DNA of 64,000 nt from Nitrospira lenta (GTDB taxonomy: Bacteria > Nitrospirota > Nitrospiria > Nitrospirales > Nitrospiraceae): contig NZ_OUNR01000016.1 in assembly GCF_900403705.1 (NCBI RefSeq), positions 124,001 through 188,000 of the forward strand, in the 5' to 3' direction. The position numbers were made by a program, and so were the translations under genes. Shown in pieces: positions 14,481 to 25,167 of this stretch; the stretch's first letter is position 1; every line of letters starts with the position of its first letter. The notes beneath the pieces are model-generated. The model was given only the letters and a program-made list of their open reading frames with translations, did no database searches and had not been told where the DNA came from.

Positions 14481-16412
14481 CTATTCCGGGCTCTTGAAAA
14501 ATAGGATGGCCAGCGGCGGCAACGTCAGCGTAAGCGAGTGCGACCGCCCATGCAGGGGCACCGGCATCGCTTCGACTCCACCGATATTGCCCCAGCCGCT
14601 TCCGCCATACAGCGTCGCGTCGCTGTTCAAGACTTCCTTCCAGAATCCGCCGCACGGGGCACCGATCCGATAGTTGGTCCGGGGCACCGGCGTGAAATTG
14701 CACGCCACGAGCATCTGACTGCCGGCAGACTTCCCTTTCCGCAGCATGCTGATGACGCTGGATTCCGCGTCGGTACAATCGATCCATTCAAATCCCGCCG
14801 GATCCAAGTCCCGTTCATGCAGCGCCGGCTCGTCGCGATACAGCCGGTTGAGGTCCGCCACCCAGCGCTGCAGGCCCTTATGCGCGGGCTGGTCCAGCAG
14901 ATGCCACTCCACGCTGCGATCGTGAGCCCACTCGCTGCGTTGGCCGATTTCCCCTCCCATGAAGATCAGCTTTTTCGCCGCCTGCGCATACATGTAGCCG
15001 AACAAGAGACGAAGGTTGGCGAACTTCTGCCAATCATCGCCGGGCATCTTCCCGAGCAAAGAGCCTTTCCCATACACCACTTCGTCATGCGACAGCGGCA
15101 AGACAAAGTTTTCGTGAAAGGCGTACAGCATCCGGAAGGTCAACTTGTCGTGATGATACCGTCGGAAAAATGGATCCAGGCTCATGTAGGCAAGCGTGTC
15201 GTGCATCCAGCCCATGTCCCATTTGAGGCCGAACCCGAGGCCGCCAAGATACGTCGGCCGTGAGACCATGGGCCAGGACGTCGATTCTTCGGCCGTGGTT
15301 TGCACATCCGGATACTGCGCATAGATTTCTTCGTTCAACCGCCGCAAAAAACCAATGGCTTCGAGGTTTTCCTTTCCTCCGTACTGATTCGGCACCCATT
15401 CCCCTTCTTTGCGCGAATAATCCAGATACAGCGTGGAGGCTACCGCGTCCACGCGAATTCCGTCGATATGGTACTTATCCATCCAGAAGAGCGCGCTGCT
15501 GATCAGAAAGCTGCGTACTTCATTCCGGCCGAAATTGAAAATGTAGGTCTGCCAATCGGGATGGTACCCTTGCCGCGGATCGGCATGTTCAAAGAGGTGG
15601 GTCCCGTCGAAATAGCTCAACCCATGCGCGTCGGTCGGAAAATGCGACGGCACCCAATCCAAAATAACGCCGATGCCATGCCCGTGCAATTCGTCGATCA
15701 AGAACATCAAATCCTGCGGCGTGCCGTAGCAGCCAGAAGAGGCAAAATAGCCTGTCGTTTGATAGCCCCAGGATCCGAAAAACGGATGGTCCATGATCGG
15801 CAGAAACTCGACGTGGGTAAAGTTCATCTCCCGCAGGTATCCCGGCAGCACCGCTGCCAGCTCTCGATAGCTCAAGGAGCGATCGCCTTCGTCTGGCACC
15901 CGTTTCCAGGATCCGATATGCATTTCATAGACCGACTGCGGCGCATCCAGCGCATTGTGGGCGCGCCGGGTCTTCATCCACTCGGCGTCCCGCCACGCGT
16001 ATTCGCAATCCCACACGATCGAGGCCGTCTTCGGAGGAATCTCATTGAAGATGGCAAAGGGATCCGTCTTCTCAACCTGATAGTCGTTGAAGCGCGAGCG
16101 AATATGGAATTTATAGAGGTCTCCTTTCCCGACGCCCGGCAGAAAGCCTTCCCAGATTCCCGAATGCTCGCGCATATGCAGCGGATGCGCGCCCGGCTTC
16201 CAATCATTGAATACCCCAATGACCGAGACCTCCGCCGCATCCGGCGCCCAGACTCCAAACGTCGTTCCGCTCACACCGCCCCGCTTGACCGGATGGGCGC
16301 CTAACTTGTCATACAGATGGAAATGCGTGCCTTCGTTGAACAGGTAGAGATCATCCTGGCTCAACAGACTCGTTTCGTTCACCGTGTGTGTCATATCGTG
16401 CGTCTTCGCCAT
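14481..16412 (-). CDS. glgB: 1,4-alpha-glucan branching enzyme GlgB
   Basis: This 643-residue GH13 enzyme has an N-terminal CBM48 (about 28-125, [20 protein letters not shown]), a barrel with nucleophile Asp322 (GIRVDAVAS), acid/base Glu375 (TTAEES) and Asp443 ([14 protein letters not shown]), and a C-terminal beta domain. It moves chain segments from alpha-1,4 to alpha-1,6 positions and so branches the glucan made by GlgE. GAGGTG precedes the ATG at 16412. It is the last gene of the minus-strand block after glgE and the maltokinase, which is the usual GlgE-pathway order. Length is typical of short-form GlgB. Confidence 0.97.
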   Translation of the reverse strand: MAKTHDMTHTVNETSLLSQDDLYLFNEGTHFHLYDKLGAHPVKRGGVSGTTFGVWAPDAAEVSVIGVFNDWKPGAHPLHMREHSGIWEGFLPGVGKGDLYKFHIRSRFNDYQVEKTDPFAIFNEIPPKTASIVWDCEYAWRDAEWMKTRRAHNALDAPQSVYEMHIGSWKRVPDEGDRSLSYRELAAVLPGYLREMNFTHVEFLPIMDHPFFGSWGYQTTGYFASSGCYGTPQDLMFLIDELHGHGIGVILDWVPSHFPTDAHGLSYFDGTHLFEHADPRQGYHPDWQTYIFNFGRNEVRSFLISSALFWMDKYHIDGIRVDAVASTLYLDYSRKEGEWVPNQYGGKENLEAIGFLRRLNEEIYAQYPDVQTTAEESTSWPMVSRPTYLGGLGFGLKWDMGWMHDTLAYMSLDPFFRRYHHDKLTFRMLYAFHENFVLPLSHDEVVYGKGSLLGKMPGDDWQKFANLRLLFGYMYAQAAKKLIFMGGEIGQRSEWAHDRSVEWHLLDQPAHKGLQRWVADLNRLYRDEPALHERDLDPAGFEWIDCTDAESSVISMLRKGKSAGSQMLVACNFTPVPRTNYRIGAPCGGFWKEVLNSDATLYGGSGWGNIGGVEAMPVPLHGRSHSLTLTLPPLAILFFKSPE

Positions 16413-16492
16413 AGTGTCACCTCTTGACGGATGTTACAGCCACTACCCTGCGCGCGCGTATCGAGACACGTGTGTTCACAGCATCCACGTCG

Positions 16493-18154
16493 TCACGCCC
16501 GTTCCGACCCGGCCATCTCCAACAGATCGACGAGACCGTGCAGCGGAATCTCAACCCAATCAGGCCTATTATTCAGTTCATATCCCAATTCATAGATGGC
16601 CTTCTCGACCAAACACACATCAAACAATACGCGCACATCCCGCTCCTCTTTCGGCCAAAATTTCGTGGCGCTCGCGATGCCGAGATAGGCTTTCAGAAAT
16701 GCGACGCTGGCCCAATCGGACCAAAATTGAGCCCACAGCACACTCTCTCCGGGAATGCCCTGCGCGGCGACGGCAAGGCCGGTCCGCTTTCCCGCAAGAA
16801 AGGCGAACGGCGCATAGTGAAACGAGCGGACCATGCCGGCCACGTCCAGCATGGGCGGATGTTTTCTGCGGCGTGAGGCCAAGGACCTGGCCGGCTCTCC
16901 TTCAAAATCGATAATCACAAAATCGCTTCCCGTGGATAACACCTGGCCGAGGTGGTAATCGCCGTGGCACCGGATAAGGGAAACGGGCCGTTCGAGATCA
17001 CGGAACGCGCGGAAGGTTCGGTCCAACGCCGGCTTGAGATCGAACAAGCGCCGCGCCTCGGTTTGTCCCTTTGGGGAAAGCTGCGCAACTCGTTCCTTGA
17101 GCAGGGCCATGGTCTGCTCCGCAGAGGCCGCCATCGTGACGTACCGCTCGTGCCGATACGCGCTCGTCAGCCCTTCGGGAGTAAACGCCGGATCGTCCTC
17201 AATCTGACTGAGCGCCAGATGCAACTCGGCAGTCCGCCGGCCTAAACATTCGGCCGACTGCACATACCCACCGAGCAGCTCTCGCGCGACGGGAAGATAC
17301 TCCTCCCGCGCAAGATCAAGGAGCGGACGCCCCCGGCCGGGCGGCGCCGCTTCCCGGTAGAGGTCTCCGGCAGTCCGAACCATAAATTGATCGACCGCAT
17401 GCAGGCTCTGTTGCCACGCATCCCCGTCATTGCGGATGAATTGCTGCAGCAGCGCCAGCGTCATCGGATCGCCTGAAGTCCGCCGGTATTCAATCGCGCC
17501 GGCAATCGGCGGAACGCAGGGAAATCGCACAGCGGTCAAGTGCCGTCCGATTTCAAGGTCGGGGTTCATGCCTTCTTCCAATCGCCGATAGAATTTCAAG
17601 ATCACCTGCCCGCCGCAGGAGAGAGAGGTGTTGCTCTGCTCGGCCTTCAGGACCGTCGGGTCTTGCGGATACGCGACATCTACAAGCTCACGAAAGGCCT
17701 TGGTCGGAGTTGCGGCGGCGGTTCCGGCCGTACCGTGAAACTGCTCCCCCTGCCCGATGGCCTCGAACAGCCTGCGCGAGAGCGCCGGATTCCAGAGCGC
17801 ATCGTATAGGATGCCCTGCTCTTCCCCGCTGTCTGAACGCACCGTGAGCGGCGCAAGCACCGCCTGGGGAGCGGTCTCTTGAAGACGGATCGCCTCGCTT
17901 CCGAACGCCGCCGTCACCGGCATCTGATACGTTTCGGATGTCCCATCGCTGTACTCGACGCGCACCAGCAGGAGCCGCATCGTCGCCGTGCCCGTGGAAA
18001 CCGCGACGGATTCGACGATGGAGACCGCCTTGATACGGCGGGCTTTGCCGCCGAACCACCGCTTGGTCTTGAGAATGTCCGGCAGCAGCGCCGTCAAGGC
18101 CTCGGCGCCGGCGCCTTCGCATAATGATTCCCACTGGTGCATGGCCGTCAACAT
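16493..18154 (-). CDS. mak: Maltokinase (ATP:maltose 1-phosphotransferase)
   Basis: The product phosphorylates maltose to maltose 1-phosphate, the GlgE substrate. It has an N-terminal cap (about 25-120, LLPDILKTKRWFGGKARRIK) and an aminoglycoside-phosphotransferase-like kinase lobe with the catalytic loop RCHGDYHLGQ and metal-binding VIIDFEGEP. Both match Pep2/Mak proteins. ATG 18154 is chosen because an AGGAGG lies between it and the glgE stop at 18174. The frame is open to 18211, but that would overlap glgE. It sits between glgE and glgB, the classical context. About 553 residues. Confidence 0.93.
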   Translation of the reverse strand: MLTAMHQWESLCEGAGAEALTALLPDILKTKRWFGGKARRIKAVSIVESVAVSTGTATMRLLLVRVEYSDGTSETYQMPVTAAFGSEAIRLQETAPQAVLAPLTVRSDSGEEQGILYDALWNPALSRRLFEAIGQGEQFHGTAGTAAATPTKAFRELVDVAYPQDPTVLKAEQSNTSLSCGGQVILKFYRRLEEGMNPDLEIGRHLTAVRFPCVPPIAGAIEYRRTSGDPMTLALLQQFIRNDGDAWQQSLHAVDQFMVRTAGDLYREAAPPGRGRPLLDLAREEYLPVARELLGGYVQSAECLGRRTAELHLALSQIEDDPAFTPEGLTSAYRHERYVTMAASAEQTMALLKERVAQLSPKGQTEARRLFDLKPALDRTFRAFRDLERPVSLIRCHGDYHLGQVLSTGSDFVIIDFEGEPARSLASRRRKHPPMLDVAGMVRSFHYAPFAFLAGKRTGLAVAAQGIPGESVLWAQFWSDWASVAFLKAYLGIASATKFWPKEERDVRVLFDVCLVEKAIYELGYELNNRPDWVEIPLHGLVDLLEMAGSERA

Positions 18155-18173
18155 GGACTGCTCGGTCCTCCTG

Positions 18174-20168
18174 CTACAGAAAATAGTCAAAATCCTGTTC
18201 CGTGCGAACACGCCTGCGAATACGGAAAATATGCGCGGGAGCCGAATGGGGGTTCACCTCAATATAGTTGCGCTCTCCCTGCCACAGGTAATGCGCGTGC
18301 GTCAGGAGATCCTCCACTTGGAACGGCTGATCGGCATCGAGCCCTAGGCTCGCAAGATCCAATTCCAGCCATCCGGAATGCACGTGATGGGGACTCAAAT
18401 TCACCACGACCAGAATGACATTGGATCCGTCTGCCGTGCGCTTGCTGTAGCAGAGCAACTGCTCGTTCGCGATGGCGTGAAAGCGGAGACTCCCATCGCG
18501 CTGAAGCGCGGGATTGTCCCGCCGTATCCGATTCACGCAGCCGATGAATTCCTGCAAACTATCCGGCCTATCCAGATCCCATCGCTTGATTTCATACTTT
18601 TCAGAATCCGCATATTCTTCGCTTCCGGCTTCGCGAGGCAGATGCTCGCCGAGTTCATACGCCGGACCGTAGATCCCGTAGCTGGCTCCCAGCGTGGCGG
18701 CCAGCACCAGCCGAGACATAAAGACGGGGCGTCCGCCATGCTGCAGCTGCTCCGTCAGAATATCCGGCGTATTCGGCCAGAGATTCGGCCGGAGATATTC
18801 CCGCACATCCGACTGCGTGAGCTCCGTGAAATATTGCGTGAGCTCTGCCTTCGTCGTGCGCCAGGGGAAATAGTTGTAGGATTGGGAAAAGCCGATTTTA
18901 GCCAGACGATTCATCACTTTCGGCCGCGTGAACGCTTCAGCCAGAAACACGACGTCCGGATGCGTGCGCTTCACCTCGCCGATGAGCCATTCCCAAAACG
19001 GAAACGGCTTGGTGTGAGGATTGTCCACGCGGAATATTCGAATGCCCTGCTCGATCCAATAATCGACCACCTGCTTCAATTCATCCCACAATGCCCGCCA
19101 CTGGTCCGTCTCAAACTCCAGCGGGAATATATCCTGATATTTCTTCGGCGGATTCTCCGCATACTGCACCGTGCCATCCGGCCGGATCCGGAACCATTCG
19201 CGATGCTCTTTCACATAGGGATGGTCCGGGGAGCACTGAAATGCGATGTCCATCGCGATCTCGATGTCATGGGTGCGGGCCCGTTCCATCAAGCGTCGAA
19301 AATCTTTGAGCGTCCCCAACGCCGGATGAATCGCGGTGTGTCCCCCGTCCGGCGAGCCGATCGCCCAGGGACTGCCGTGGTCTTCCGGCCGGCTGGTCGG
19401 CGCATTGTTCTTACCCTTCCGATGAGTCTTTCCGATGGGATGGATGGGAGGAAGATAGAGCACGTCAAACCCCATGGAGGCGATGTAGGGCAGCCTCTTC
19501 TCACAGTCTTTGAAGGTGCCGTGCACGCCGGGCTTAGTGGAACAGGACCGCGGAAACATTTCATACCAGGTGCTATAGCGGGCTTTCTCGCGATCGACAA
19601 TGACGGCAAATTCAACCTCGTAAAGGGAGGCCTGGGCTCGATCCGGATGTTTCGCCATTATCCCGGCCAACTCGGCGCTCAGCGCTGCGCGAATACGGTC
19701 CGCTTCAGGGGCGTCCGTCGCGCGGAGCTCCTTCACCCATCGAGACAGCGCCTGTTCCACTTCTTTCGGGGCCTGCGTGGCGGCCTTTTCAATCAACTGT
19801 GCGCCGATGAGAAGGTCTAGTCGAAGATCTTGGTTCGCGTCGCGTTTCTTAATCAGATCCCGGCGCCAGGTGAGAAAGTGATCGACCCATCCCGTGACGG
19901 TGTAGCGATACTGCCCGATGTTCGAGAGAGGGAATGCCGCGCGCCACCGGTCGTTTCCGATGGCCTCCATCGGGATCTCGGTCCATTGCGGAACCGACTC
20001 AGCCCGGTAGCGGAGAGCCACGGCGAGCGCATCGTGTCCGTCGGCGAACACGTCGGCCTCCACGATCAGTTCGTCGCCGATCGTCCGTTTAATGGGAAAG
20101 CGGCCTCCGTCTACCGCAGGCCGCACGCCCTCAATGATCACCCGTTGTCTGCCGCGGTCATCACGCAT
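18174..20168 (-). CDS. glgE: Alpha-1,4-glucan:maltose-1-phosphate maltosyltransferase GlgE
   Basis: This 664-residue GH13_3 enzyme adds maltosyl units from maltose 1-phosphate to the non-reducing end of alpha-1,4-glucan. Seen features are the N-terminal beta domain, the helical insertion (about 110-180), the family signature YEMFPRSCS (about 202-210), nucleophile Asp382 (IRIFRVDNPHTKPFPFWEW) and acid/base Glu411 (VFLAEAFTRPKVM). SYNYFPWRTTKAEL is also typical of GlgE. The maltokinase gene follows at once. Together with TreS and GlgB it gives a complete glycogen-making route that does not need GlgA. Confidence 0.96.
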   Translation of the reverse strand: MRDDRGRQRVIIEGVRPAVDGGRFPIKRTIGDELIVEADVFADGHDALAVALRYRAESVPQWTEIPMEAIGNDRWRAAFPLSNIGQYRYTVTGWVDHFLTWRRDLIKKRDANQDLRLDLLIGAQLIEKAATQAPKEVEQALSRWVKELRATDAPEADRIRAALSAELAGIMAKHPDRAQASLYEVEFAVIVDREKARYSTWYEMFPRSCSTKPGVHGTFKDCEKRLPYIASMGFDVLYLPPIHPIGKTHRKGKNNAPTSRPEDHGSPWAIGSPDGGHTAIHPALGTLKDFRRLMERARTHDIEIAMDIAFQCSPDHPYVKEHREWFRIRPDGTVQYAENPPKKYQDIFPLEFETDQWRALWDELKQVVDYWIEQGIRIFRVDNPHTKPFPFWEWLIGEVKRTHPDVVFLAEAFTRPKVMNRLAKIGFSQSYNYFPWRTTKAELTQYFTELTQSDVREYLRPNLWPNTPDILTEQLQHGGRPVFMSRLVLAATLGASYGIYGPAYELGEHLPREAGSEEYADSEKYEIKRWDLDRPDSLQEFIGCVNRIRRDNPALQRDGSLRFHAIANEQLLCYSKRTADGSNVILVVVNLSPHHVHSGWLELDLASLGLDADQPFQVEDLLTHAHYLWQGERNYIEVNPHSAPAHIFRIRRRVRTEQDFDYFL

Positions 20169-20203
20169 GCTATCCCTCTCCTCTGTCAGCGCCTATCAGG
20201 GCT

Positions 20204-20902
20204 CTAGATATGCGACACCTCGTCATCGTCATGCTTCCGGCGGAATCGCCGTTCCAGCGCATCCTTCGCGATCGTGCGTCCACCCATTCCCAACGCGAGG
20301 GCTAATGCCAGAACGGCCCCGCCGAAGATAATGGAGAACGCCGCGACCACGATTTCCTTGGCGATTCCCAATTGGGTCAACACCATGGCCGCCGTAAAGG
20401 TGAGAATCCCCCAGCGAATGAGATTGGCGATCAGCCGGGCCTCTTGAATCTGGGCATTCACCGCCGCAATCAAGGCCGCTTCGCTGCTGAAATTGGCCAG
20501 CAGCGCTCCGAGCAGGGCGACCAGCATCGCCGCCAGCACATGCGGCAAAAATCCCAGAATGATACTCATCAGATTCGCCGTCGCCGGCAGATCCAAGGCA
20601 TCGATTCCCATAAACGCAAAGAGCAGGAACACCGTCCAAAACGAGAACCGGCCGATCATGTGAGAGATCGGCTGTTTCATGCCCGCCTTTCCCAAGGCGG
20701 GAGTGAGCCCCAGCCGCTCGCACAAGGGGTCGAAGCGAAACGCTTTCAGAATGCGCAGGAGCAGAAACTTGACGAGCCAACCCACGGCCAGGCCGATAAG
20801 CAGAAAGGTCAGCAGCGCCATGAGTTTCGGCAAGAAGAGCGCAACGCGTTTCATCGTTTCTCGAAAGGCTTCTACCATTGCCTCTTGCCATAGTTCATTC
20901 AT
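20204..20902 (-). CDS. Integral membrane protein, CmpX/mechanosensitive TM-helix-repeat type
   Basis: This 232-residue protein has five hydrophobic helices (LPKLMALLTFLLIGLAVGWL; FSFWTVFLLFAFMGI; SIILGFLPHVLAAMLVALLG; GILTFTAAMVLTQLGIA; AFSIIFGGAVLALALALGMG). The repeated FLPxxLAAxxxLLxG-type pattern fits the conserved TM-helix family related to MscS channels (CmpX-like). The last helix and GGRTIAKDALERRFRRK resemble the MscS pore-lining helix. ATG 20902 overlaps the upstream glycosyltransferase stop by ATGA and has GGAGG 5 bases before it. It is probably an osmotic or membrane-stress channel working beside solute synthesis. Confidence 0.8.
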   Translation of the reverse strand: MNELWQEAMVEAFRETMKRVALFLPKLMALLTFLLIGLAVGWLVKFLLLRILKAFRFDPLCERLGLTPALGKAGMKQPISHMIGRFSFWTVFLLFAFMGIDALDLPATANLMSIILGFLPHVLAAMLVALLGALLANFSSEAALIAAVNAQIQEARLIANLIRWGILTFTAAMVLTQLGIAKEIVVAAFSIIFGGAVLALALALGMGGRTIAKDALERRFRRKHDDDEVSHI

Positions 20903-22179
20903 TGGAACCTCCATCGCCCGACTAAGTAGGGCTTCATGCTTTCGAACGACTCGCACACCCGCTCACCCGCACGGTCGGCATCACCCGGCTCTCCATCCTT
21001 CGTTTCAAGGACCAGCGACGCGGTGCGCCCCAGGTACAACGGAGTCAACGACTTCAGCAGGTGCTCTCGATGAATCACTTTTTCGTGATACGCAATCGCG
21101 AAGTCGTAGACGGTCTGGGTCCAGAGCGGGATGGGAAACCGGAACTCTTCTTCATCCTCCAGCCCCAAAGTGAGAATCCCGGCCAGCGTGTCGGGGGCCA
21201 AGATCGATTCCCAGATCGGCAGCAGATCGCGCAGCCCTTGGCGGAACCCCTTCACCATCCGTTCGACGTTGATCGCGACAGACGCGTCCCCCGGACCGTA
21301 CGGCGCGCCGACCGCCGGAACGGCGCTCGACTCCTTCCGCTGTTCCCACACCTCCTGATACTGCTCCATATAATGGTAGGCGGCTCCCACCGCTTGAGCC
21401 AGGATGAACGACACATCCTGTCCGCTTGCCTTGGAATCCTGCACTTTAGCCCCGAGAAAGGCCTGCCACACGTGGAACCCTTCGGCCACGGCGACCGTCG
21501 TCAACCAATTATCGATGCCGTATTTAGCCGTCTCGCCTTCCCAGAGATCCTTCGCGAGGCAGCGATTCGTCAATCGTGCGGAAAATCCGTACCCGCCGCC
21601 GCTCTGGCAGGCCACTCGTTTCCCATAGAGCGCCCGAGTCAATGGTGCAATGAGACTGTTGGTCAAACTCCCCTCATACCGCTGGCGCCGGAAGACCGGC
21701 GCGACAAAATCCGCCCCTTGCTCCAATACCGGCTGCGCCAACCGTTCGATCCATTCAGGGGTGACCGAGCGAAGCTGGGCATCCATGACCACGCAGGCCT
21801 TCGCCTCCACCTTCTCGGCGATCGTAAAGAAAGCGCGAAATGCCGCCTCCCGCTTCGCCACTCCGGACTCCGACAGCCGATCCAAGGCAGCCGGCTGTGC
21901 CGACAGTCCTCCCGTGAGGTACTGAACCGACACAACGGGCACCGCGCTCCCTACGGCGCGTTTAATGATGTCCGGGGTGCCATCCTGCGATCCGGCATCG
22001 GCATTGACGACCACCACCGAGACCTGGGGAAGAAAGGCCGCGAGTCCTGCCATGACCGACTTCACCACCAGCTCAACGGTCGAGCCATGATTGAAGGTCG
22101 GCAGACCGACAAGGAGATCCGCCTTGCGGAGATCGGGACATTGCGCCTGAACCTGCTCCCACGCTGTCATGTGCGTCAC
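20899..22179 (-). CDS. GT-A glycosyltransferase, GpgS/mannosylglycerate-synthase-like
   Basis: About 426 residues. The N-terminal nucleotide-sugar fold starts LLVGLPTFNHGSTVELVVKS, with VVVVNADAGSQDGT as the NDP-binding region and a metal motif in CVVMDAQLRS. Later EGSLTNSLIAPLTRALYGKR and KYGIDNWLTTVAVAEGF resemble the mannosylglycerate/glucosyl-phosphoglycerate synthases. The likely product is a glucosylated or mannosylated small acid used as compatible solute. GTG 22179 is chosen because AAGGG precedes it; ATG 22170 is an alternative. The gene follows treT closely. Substrates are inferred from family resemblance only. Confidence 0.75.
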   Translation of the reverse strand: MTHMTAWEQVQAQCPDLRKADLLVGLPTFNHGSTVELVVKSVMAGLAAFLPQVSVVVVNADAGSQDGTPDIIKRAVGSAVPVVSVQYLTGGLSAQPAALDRLSESGVAKREAAFRAFFTIAEKVEAKACVVMDAQLRSVTPEWIERLAQPVLEQGADFVAPVFRRQRYEGSLTNSLIAPLTRALYGKRVACQSGGGYGFSARLTNRCLAKDLWEGETAKYGIDNWLTTVAVAEGFHVWQAFLGAKVQDSKASGQDVSFILAQAVGAAYHYMEQYQEVWEQRKESSAVPAVGAPYGPGDASVAINVERMVKGFRQGLRDLLPIWESILAPDTLAGILTLGLEDEEEFRFPIPLWTQTVYDFAIAYHEKVIHREHLLKSLTPLYLGRTASLVLETKDGEPGDADRAGERVCESFESMKPYLVGRWRFQ

Positions 22180-22246
22180 CGCGTCCCTTCTCTCGGACCA
22201 TTCGTGTGAGACATCCGGTCTCCCAATCCCACCTGTGCTCCCTCGC

Positions 22247-23446
22247 TCACTGCTTCGCAAATAATTTCAGCAGCGTCAGGTAATCGCTCAAATGACGCGT
22301 GATGAGAAAATTTCTCCGGACATGCTCCCGCGCCGCCCCGCCCATGCGCTGAATGAGGCCGGGATTATTCAAGAGATATCGGGCTCTGAAGGCGACCCCT
22401 TCGACGGAATAGACGGTGTACCCGGTGACTCCGTCCACGATCTGGGCGGCAATCCCGCCGGCCGTACTTCCGATCACCGGCTTCCCCTTCCACATCGATT
22501 CAGACACGGCGACGCCAAAACCCTCCTTGATGGATTTCTGAATGACGATGGTCGCGGCCCGCTGAAGCGCATTGAGTTCAAGGTCGGCCTCGGGCGGCAG
22601 CTGGAGCACATGAATATCCGAATCCTTTCCAGCCGCTTCCTGCACCTCGGCTAAAACCGCTTCCCCTTCCTGATCGTGCATGACCCCGGACCCGGCAATG
22701 ATCAACCGGCAGCGATGATATTTCTTAATCATGCGATAGGCCTTGATGGCACCCAGGGGATCGTTGAATCGTTCGAAGCGGCCCATTTGCAGCAAGATCG
22801 GTTTGTCTCTGGGGATACCCAGCCGCACAAGGACCTCATTCACTTCTGCCCGGGACAACTCCAGATTTTTTTGGCTTAACGGATCAATCGATGGGTGTAT
22901 CAAGAACTTGGGGATCGACAGCCGATGGGCGAACCCCGGCATGGAAAAAATCGCGGCATCGTACCGGACGATGAACCGGCGAAGAAAGCTCCAGCTCTGC
23001 TGGTGAGGTTTGGCCAAATCGAGATGGCAGCGCCAAATCCAGTTGCCCCCCGACTTCTGCTCAATCAGCGCCGCCGGCTGAAGATCGTGGATCATGACGA
23101 GGTCCGCGTCCAGCTTGAGCGTCTGTGCGTTGCGCTGGTTGATCTTGAGATAGGCCTGCTCCATCGCCTCGGTCAGATCTTCTTTTCGCCCCTGCAGCCC
23201 GTTCGCCAATCGTTTCGTGATATCGAAAAATTCCTGATCGCCCGCGATGACGTCCCATCGTGCGGCGACCCCTAGGGCTTTCATCATCGGCACCAACCGG
23301 CGGAGAATTTCCGCGATCCCGCCGCCGTACCGGACGGAATTGACGTGCAGAAAGCTTCGCCCCGCCACGAGGGCGCTCAACCGGTAGAGGAATTCGACTG
23401 TGCCTTTCGGCGCGAAGTCTCGATACTCGTCCAGTTCCTGAACCAT
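22247..23446 (-). CDS. treT: Trehalose synthase TreT-type glycosyltransferase (GT4)
   Basis: This 399-residue GT-B enzyme has HVNSVRYGGGIAEILRRLVP near the N-terminus, the hallmark of TreT. DADLVMIHDLQPAAL follows, and the C-terminal donor-binding part has LLQMGRFERFNDPLG, SIKEGFGVAVSESMWKGKPV and STAGGIAAQI, including the Glu of the GT4 E-x7-E motif. TreT joins NDP-glucose to glucose to give trehalose in one step. The gene lies between treS and the second glycosyltransferase. ADP-glucose from GlgC (29445-30698) is a plausible donor because no glycogen synthase gene is seen here. Confidence 0.88.
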   Translation of the reverse strand: MVQELDEYRDFAPKGTVEFLYRLSALVAGRSFLHVNSVRYGGGIAEILRRLVPMMKALGVAARWDVIAGDQEFFDITKRLANGLQGRKEDLTEAMEQAYLKINQRNAQTLKLDADLVMIHDLQPAALIEQKSGGNWIWRCHLDLAKPHQQSWSFLRRFIVRYDAAIFSMPGFAHRLSIPKFLIHPSIDPLSQKNLELSRAEVNEVLVRLGIPRDKPILLQMGRFERFNDPLGAIKAYRMIKKYHRCRLIIAGSGVMHDQEGEAVLAEVQEAAGKDSDIHVLQLPPEADLELNALQRAATIVIQKSIKEGFGVAVSESMWKGKPVIGSTAGGIAAQIVDGVTGYTVYSVEGVAFRARYLLNNPGLIQRMGGAAREHVRRNFLITRHLSDYLTLLKLFAKQ

Positions 23447-23476
23447 CCGTGATGCCTCCCGATTGTGCGCACTGCG

Positions 23477-25156
23477 CTAAATGAGACTGTCTTCGATCCC
23501 GTAGGAACGGTCCTGCCCCGCCGCCTGGTGCAGCCGAAACCAGTAGAACCCGTAGGGGGCGACGCTCAACACGTAGGGCTGCGTTCCCACCTGGGGGAAT
23601 CTCGAATCTCCGAATAATTCGATGGGGACTGCGCCTTGATATTTGCCCAAGTCCAATTCGACGGCCTGAGCCGATCCGGCCAGATTGTGCACGAGCAGCA
23701 ACGTCTCCCCGCCGTACTCCCGCAAGTAGGCCAGCACTTTGTCGTTTCGCGGGCGCAAAAACTCCACGGTCCCGCGGCCGAAGGCCGGATGTTGCTTGCG
23801 CACGCAGATCATCCGTTTCATCCAGTGCAGAAGGGAATGGGGTGATTGCCGTTGGGCCTCCACGTTGATGGCCTGATATCCGTACACGGAATCGGAAATG
23901 GACGGCAGATACAGTTTCGACGGATCGGCCTTGGAGAATCCCCCGTTGCGGTCGTCGGTCCATTGCATCGGTGTGCGCACGCCGTTGCGGTCTCCGAGAT
24001 GAACATTGTCTCCCATCCCGATTTCATCGCCGTAATAGACGATGGGGCTGCCGGGGAGCGTAAAGACCAGGCTATTGAGCAGTTCGATTTTCCGGCGATC
24101 GTTTTCCAACAAGGGCGCCAGCCGTCTGGCGATCCCGATATTGCGCCGCATCTGGGGATCGCGCGCGTACGCGTAGTACATATAGTCCCGCTCTTCTCCG
24201 GAACACATTTCGAGCGTCAGCTCGTCATGGTTGCGCAAAAAGAGGCACCACTGGCAATTCTCCGGGATCGCCGGAGTGTGCGTGAACATGTCCACAATGG
24301 GGTGCCAATCTTCGCTACCCACGCCCATGAACAGCCGCGGCATCAGCGGGAAATGAAACGCCATGTGGAACTCGTCGCCATCGCCGAAGTAGGGACGGAC
24401 GTCCGCGGGCCACTGATTGGCTTCAGCCAGCAGCACACGCCCCTGATACGACTCGTCGATGCGTTTGCGGACTTCTTTCAGATAGGTGTGGGTCTCCGGA
24501 AGGTTCTCGCAGATCGTCCCCTCTTGCTCGAATAAATAGGGCACGGCATCGCAACGGAATCCATCGAGCCCCTGCTCCAGCCAAAAGGACATGACGTCCA
24601 GCATGGCTTTGCGCAACTCCGGATTCTCATAGTTCAAATCCGGCTGGTGGCTGAAAAACCGATGCCAGTAATAGGCCTTCGCGACCGGATCCCACGTCCA
24701 GTTGGACTTCTCCGTGTCGATAAAGATGATCCGTGCCTTGTCATACTTCTTGTCGCTGTCGCTCCACACATAGTAGTCCCGCTTGGGAGACTGCGGAGAA
24801 CTCCGCGCGTCTTGAAACCAGGCATGCTGATCCGACGTGTGATTCAGCACCAGATCCGCAATCACCCGCATGCCTCTGCGGTGCGCTTCGTCGAGGAACG
24901 TCCTGAACTCGTCCATCGTCCCGTAGTCGGGAAAGATGTTACGGTAGTCGGCGACATCGTAGCCGTCGTCTCTCAACGGAGACGGGAAAAACGGCAGCAA
25001 CCACAGGCAATTGACGCCGAGCCATTCCAGGTAATCCAGCTTCTGGATTAACCCTTGGAAATCTCCGATGCCGTCGGCATTGCCGTCAGAGAACGCTTTG
25101 ACATGCAGTTCGTAAAACACCGCATCTTTGAACCACAAGGGATCGGTCGTCGGCAC
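23477..25156 (-). CDS. treS: Trehalose synthase / maltose alpha-glucosyltransferase TreS
   Basis: This 559-residue GH13_16 enzyme interconverts trehalose and maltose. Visible motifs are [50 protein letters not shown] with nucleophile Asp203, [16 protein letters not shown] with Glu245 and [12 protein letters not shown] with Asp311. All are strictly TreS-like. Length matches single-domain TreS without a fused maltokinase; maltokinase is a separate gene at 16493. It feeds maltose to that kinase and then to GlgE, or runs backward to make trehalose. Confidence 0.97.
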   Translation of the reverse strand: MPTTDPLWFKDAVFYELHVKAFSDGNADGIGDFQGLIQKLDYLEWLGVNCLWLLPFFPSPLRDDGYDVADYRNIFPDYGTMDEFRTFLDEAHRRGMRVIADLVLNHTSDQHAWFQDARSSPQSPKRDYYVWSDSDKKYDKARIIFIDTEKSNWTWDPVAKAYYWHRFFSHQPDLNYENPELRKAMLDVMSFWLEQGLDGFRCDAVPYLFEQEGTICENLPETHTYLKEVRKRIDESYQGRVLLAEANQWPADVRPYFGDGDEFHMAFHFPLMPRLFMGVGSEDWHPIVDMFTHTPAIPENCQWCLFLRNHDELTLEMCSGEERDYMYYAYARDPQMRRNIGIARRLAPLLENDRRKIELLNSLVFTLPGSPIVYYGDEIGMGDNVHLGDRNGVRTPMQWTDDRNGGFSKADPSKLYLPSISDSVYGYQAINVEAQRQSPHSLLHWMKRMICVRKQHPAFGRGTVEFLRPRNDKVLAYLREYGGETLLLVHNLAGSAQAVELDLGKYQGAVPIELFGDSRFPQVGTQPYVLSVAPYGFYWFRLHQAAGQDRSYGIEDSLI

Positions 25157-25167
25157 GATGCTCCTCC

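Noticed and set aside
15300-16304. Long plus-strand open frame opposite glgB (and similar ones opposite treS, glgE and maltokinase)
   Set aside because: Antisense shadow of GC-rich coding sequence; product Arg/His-rich, no ribosome site, no known pattern.
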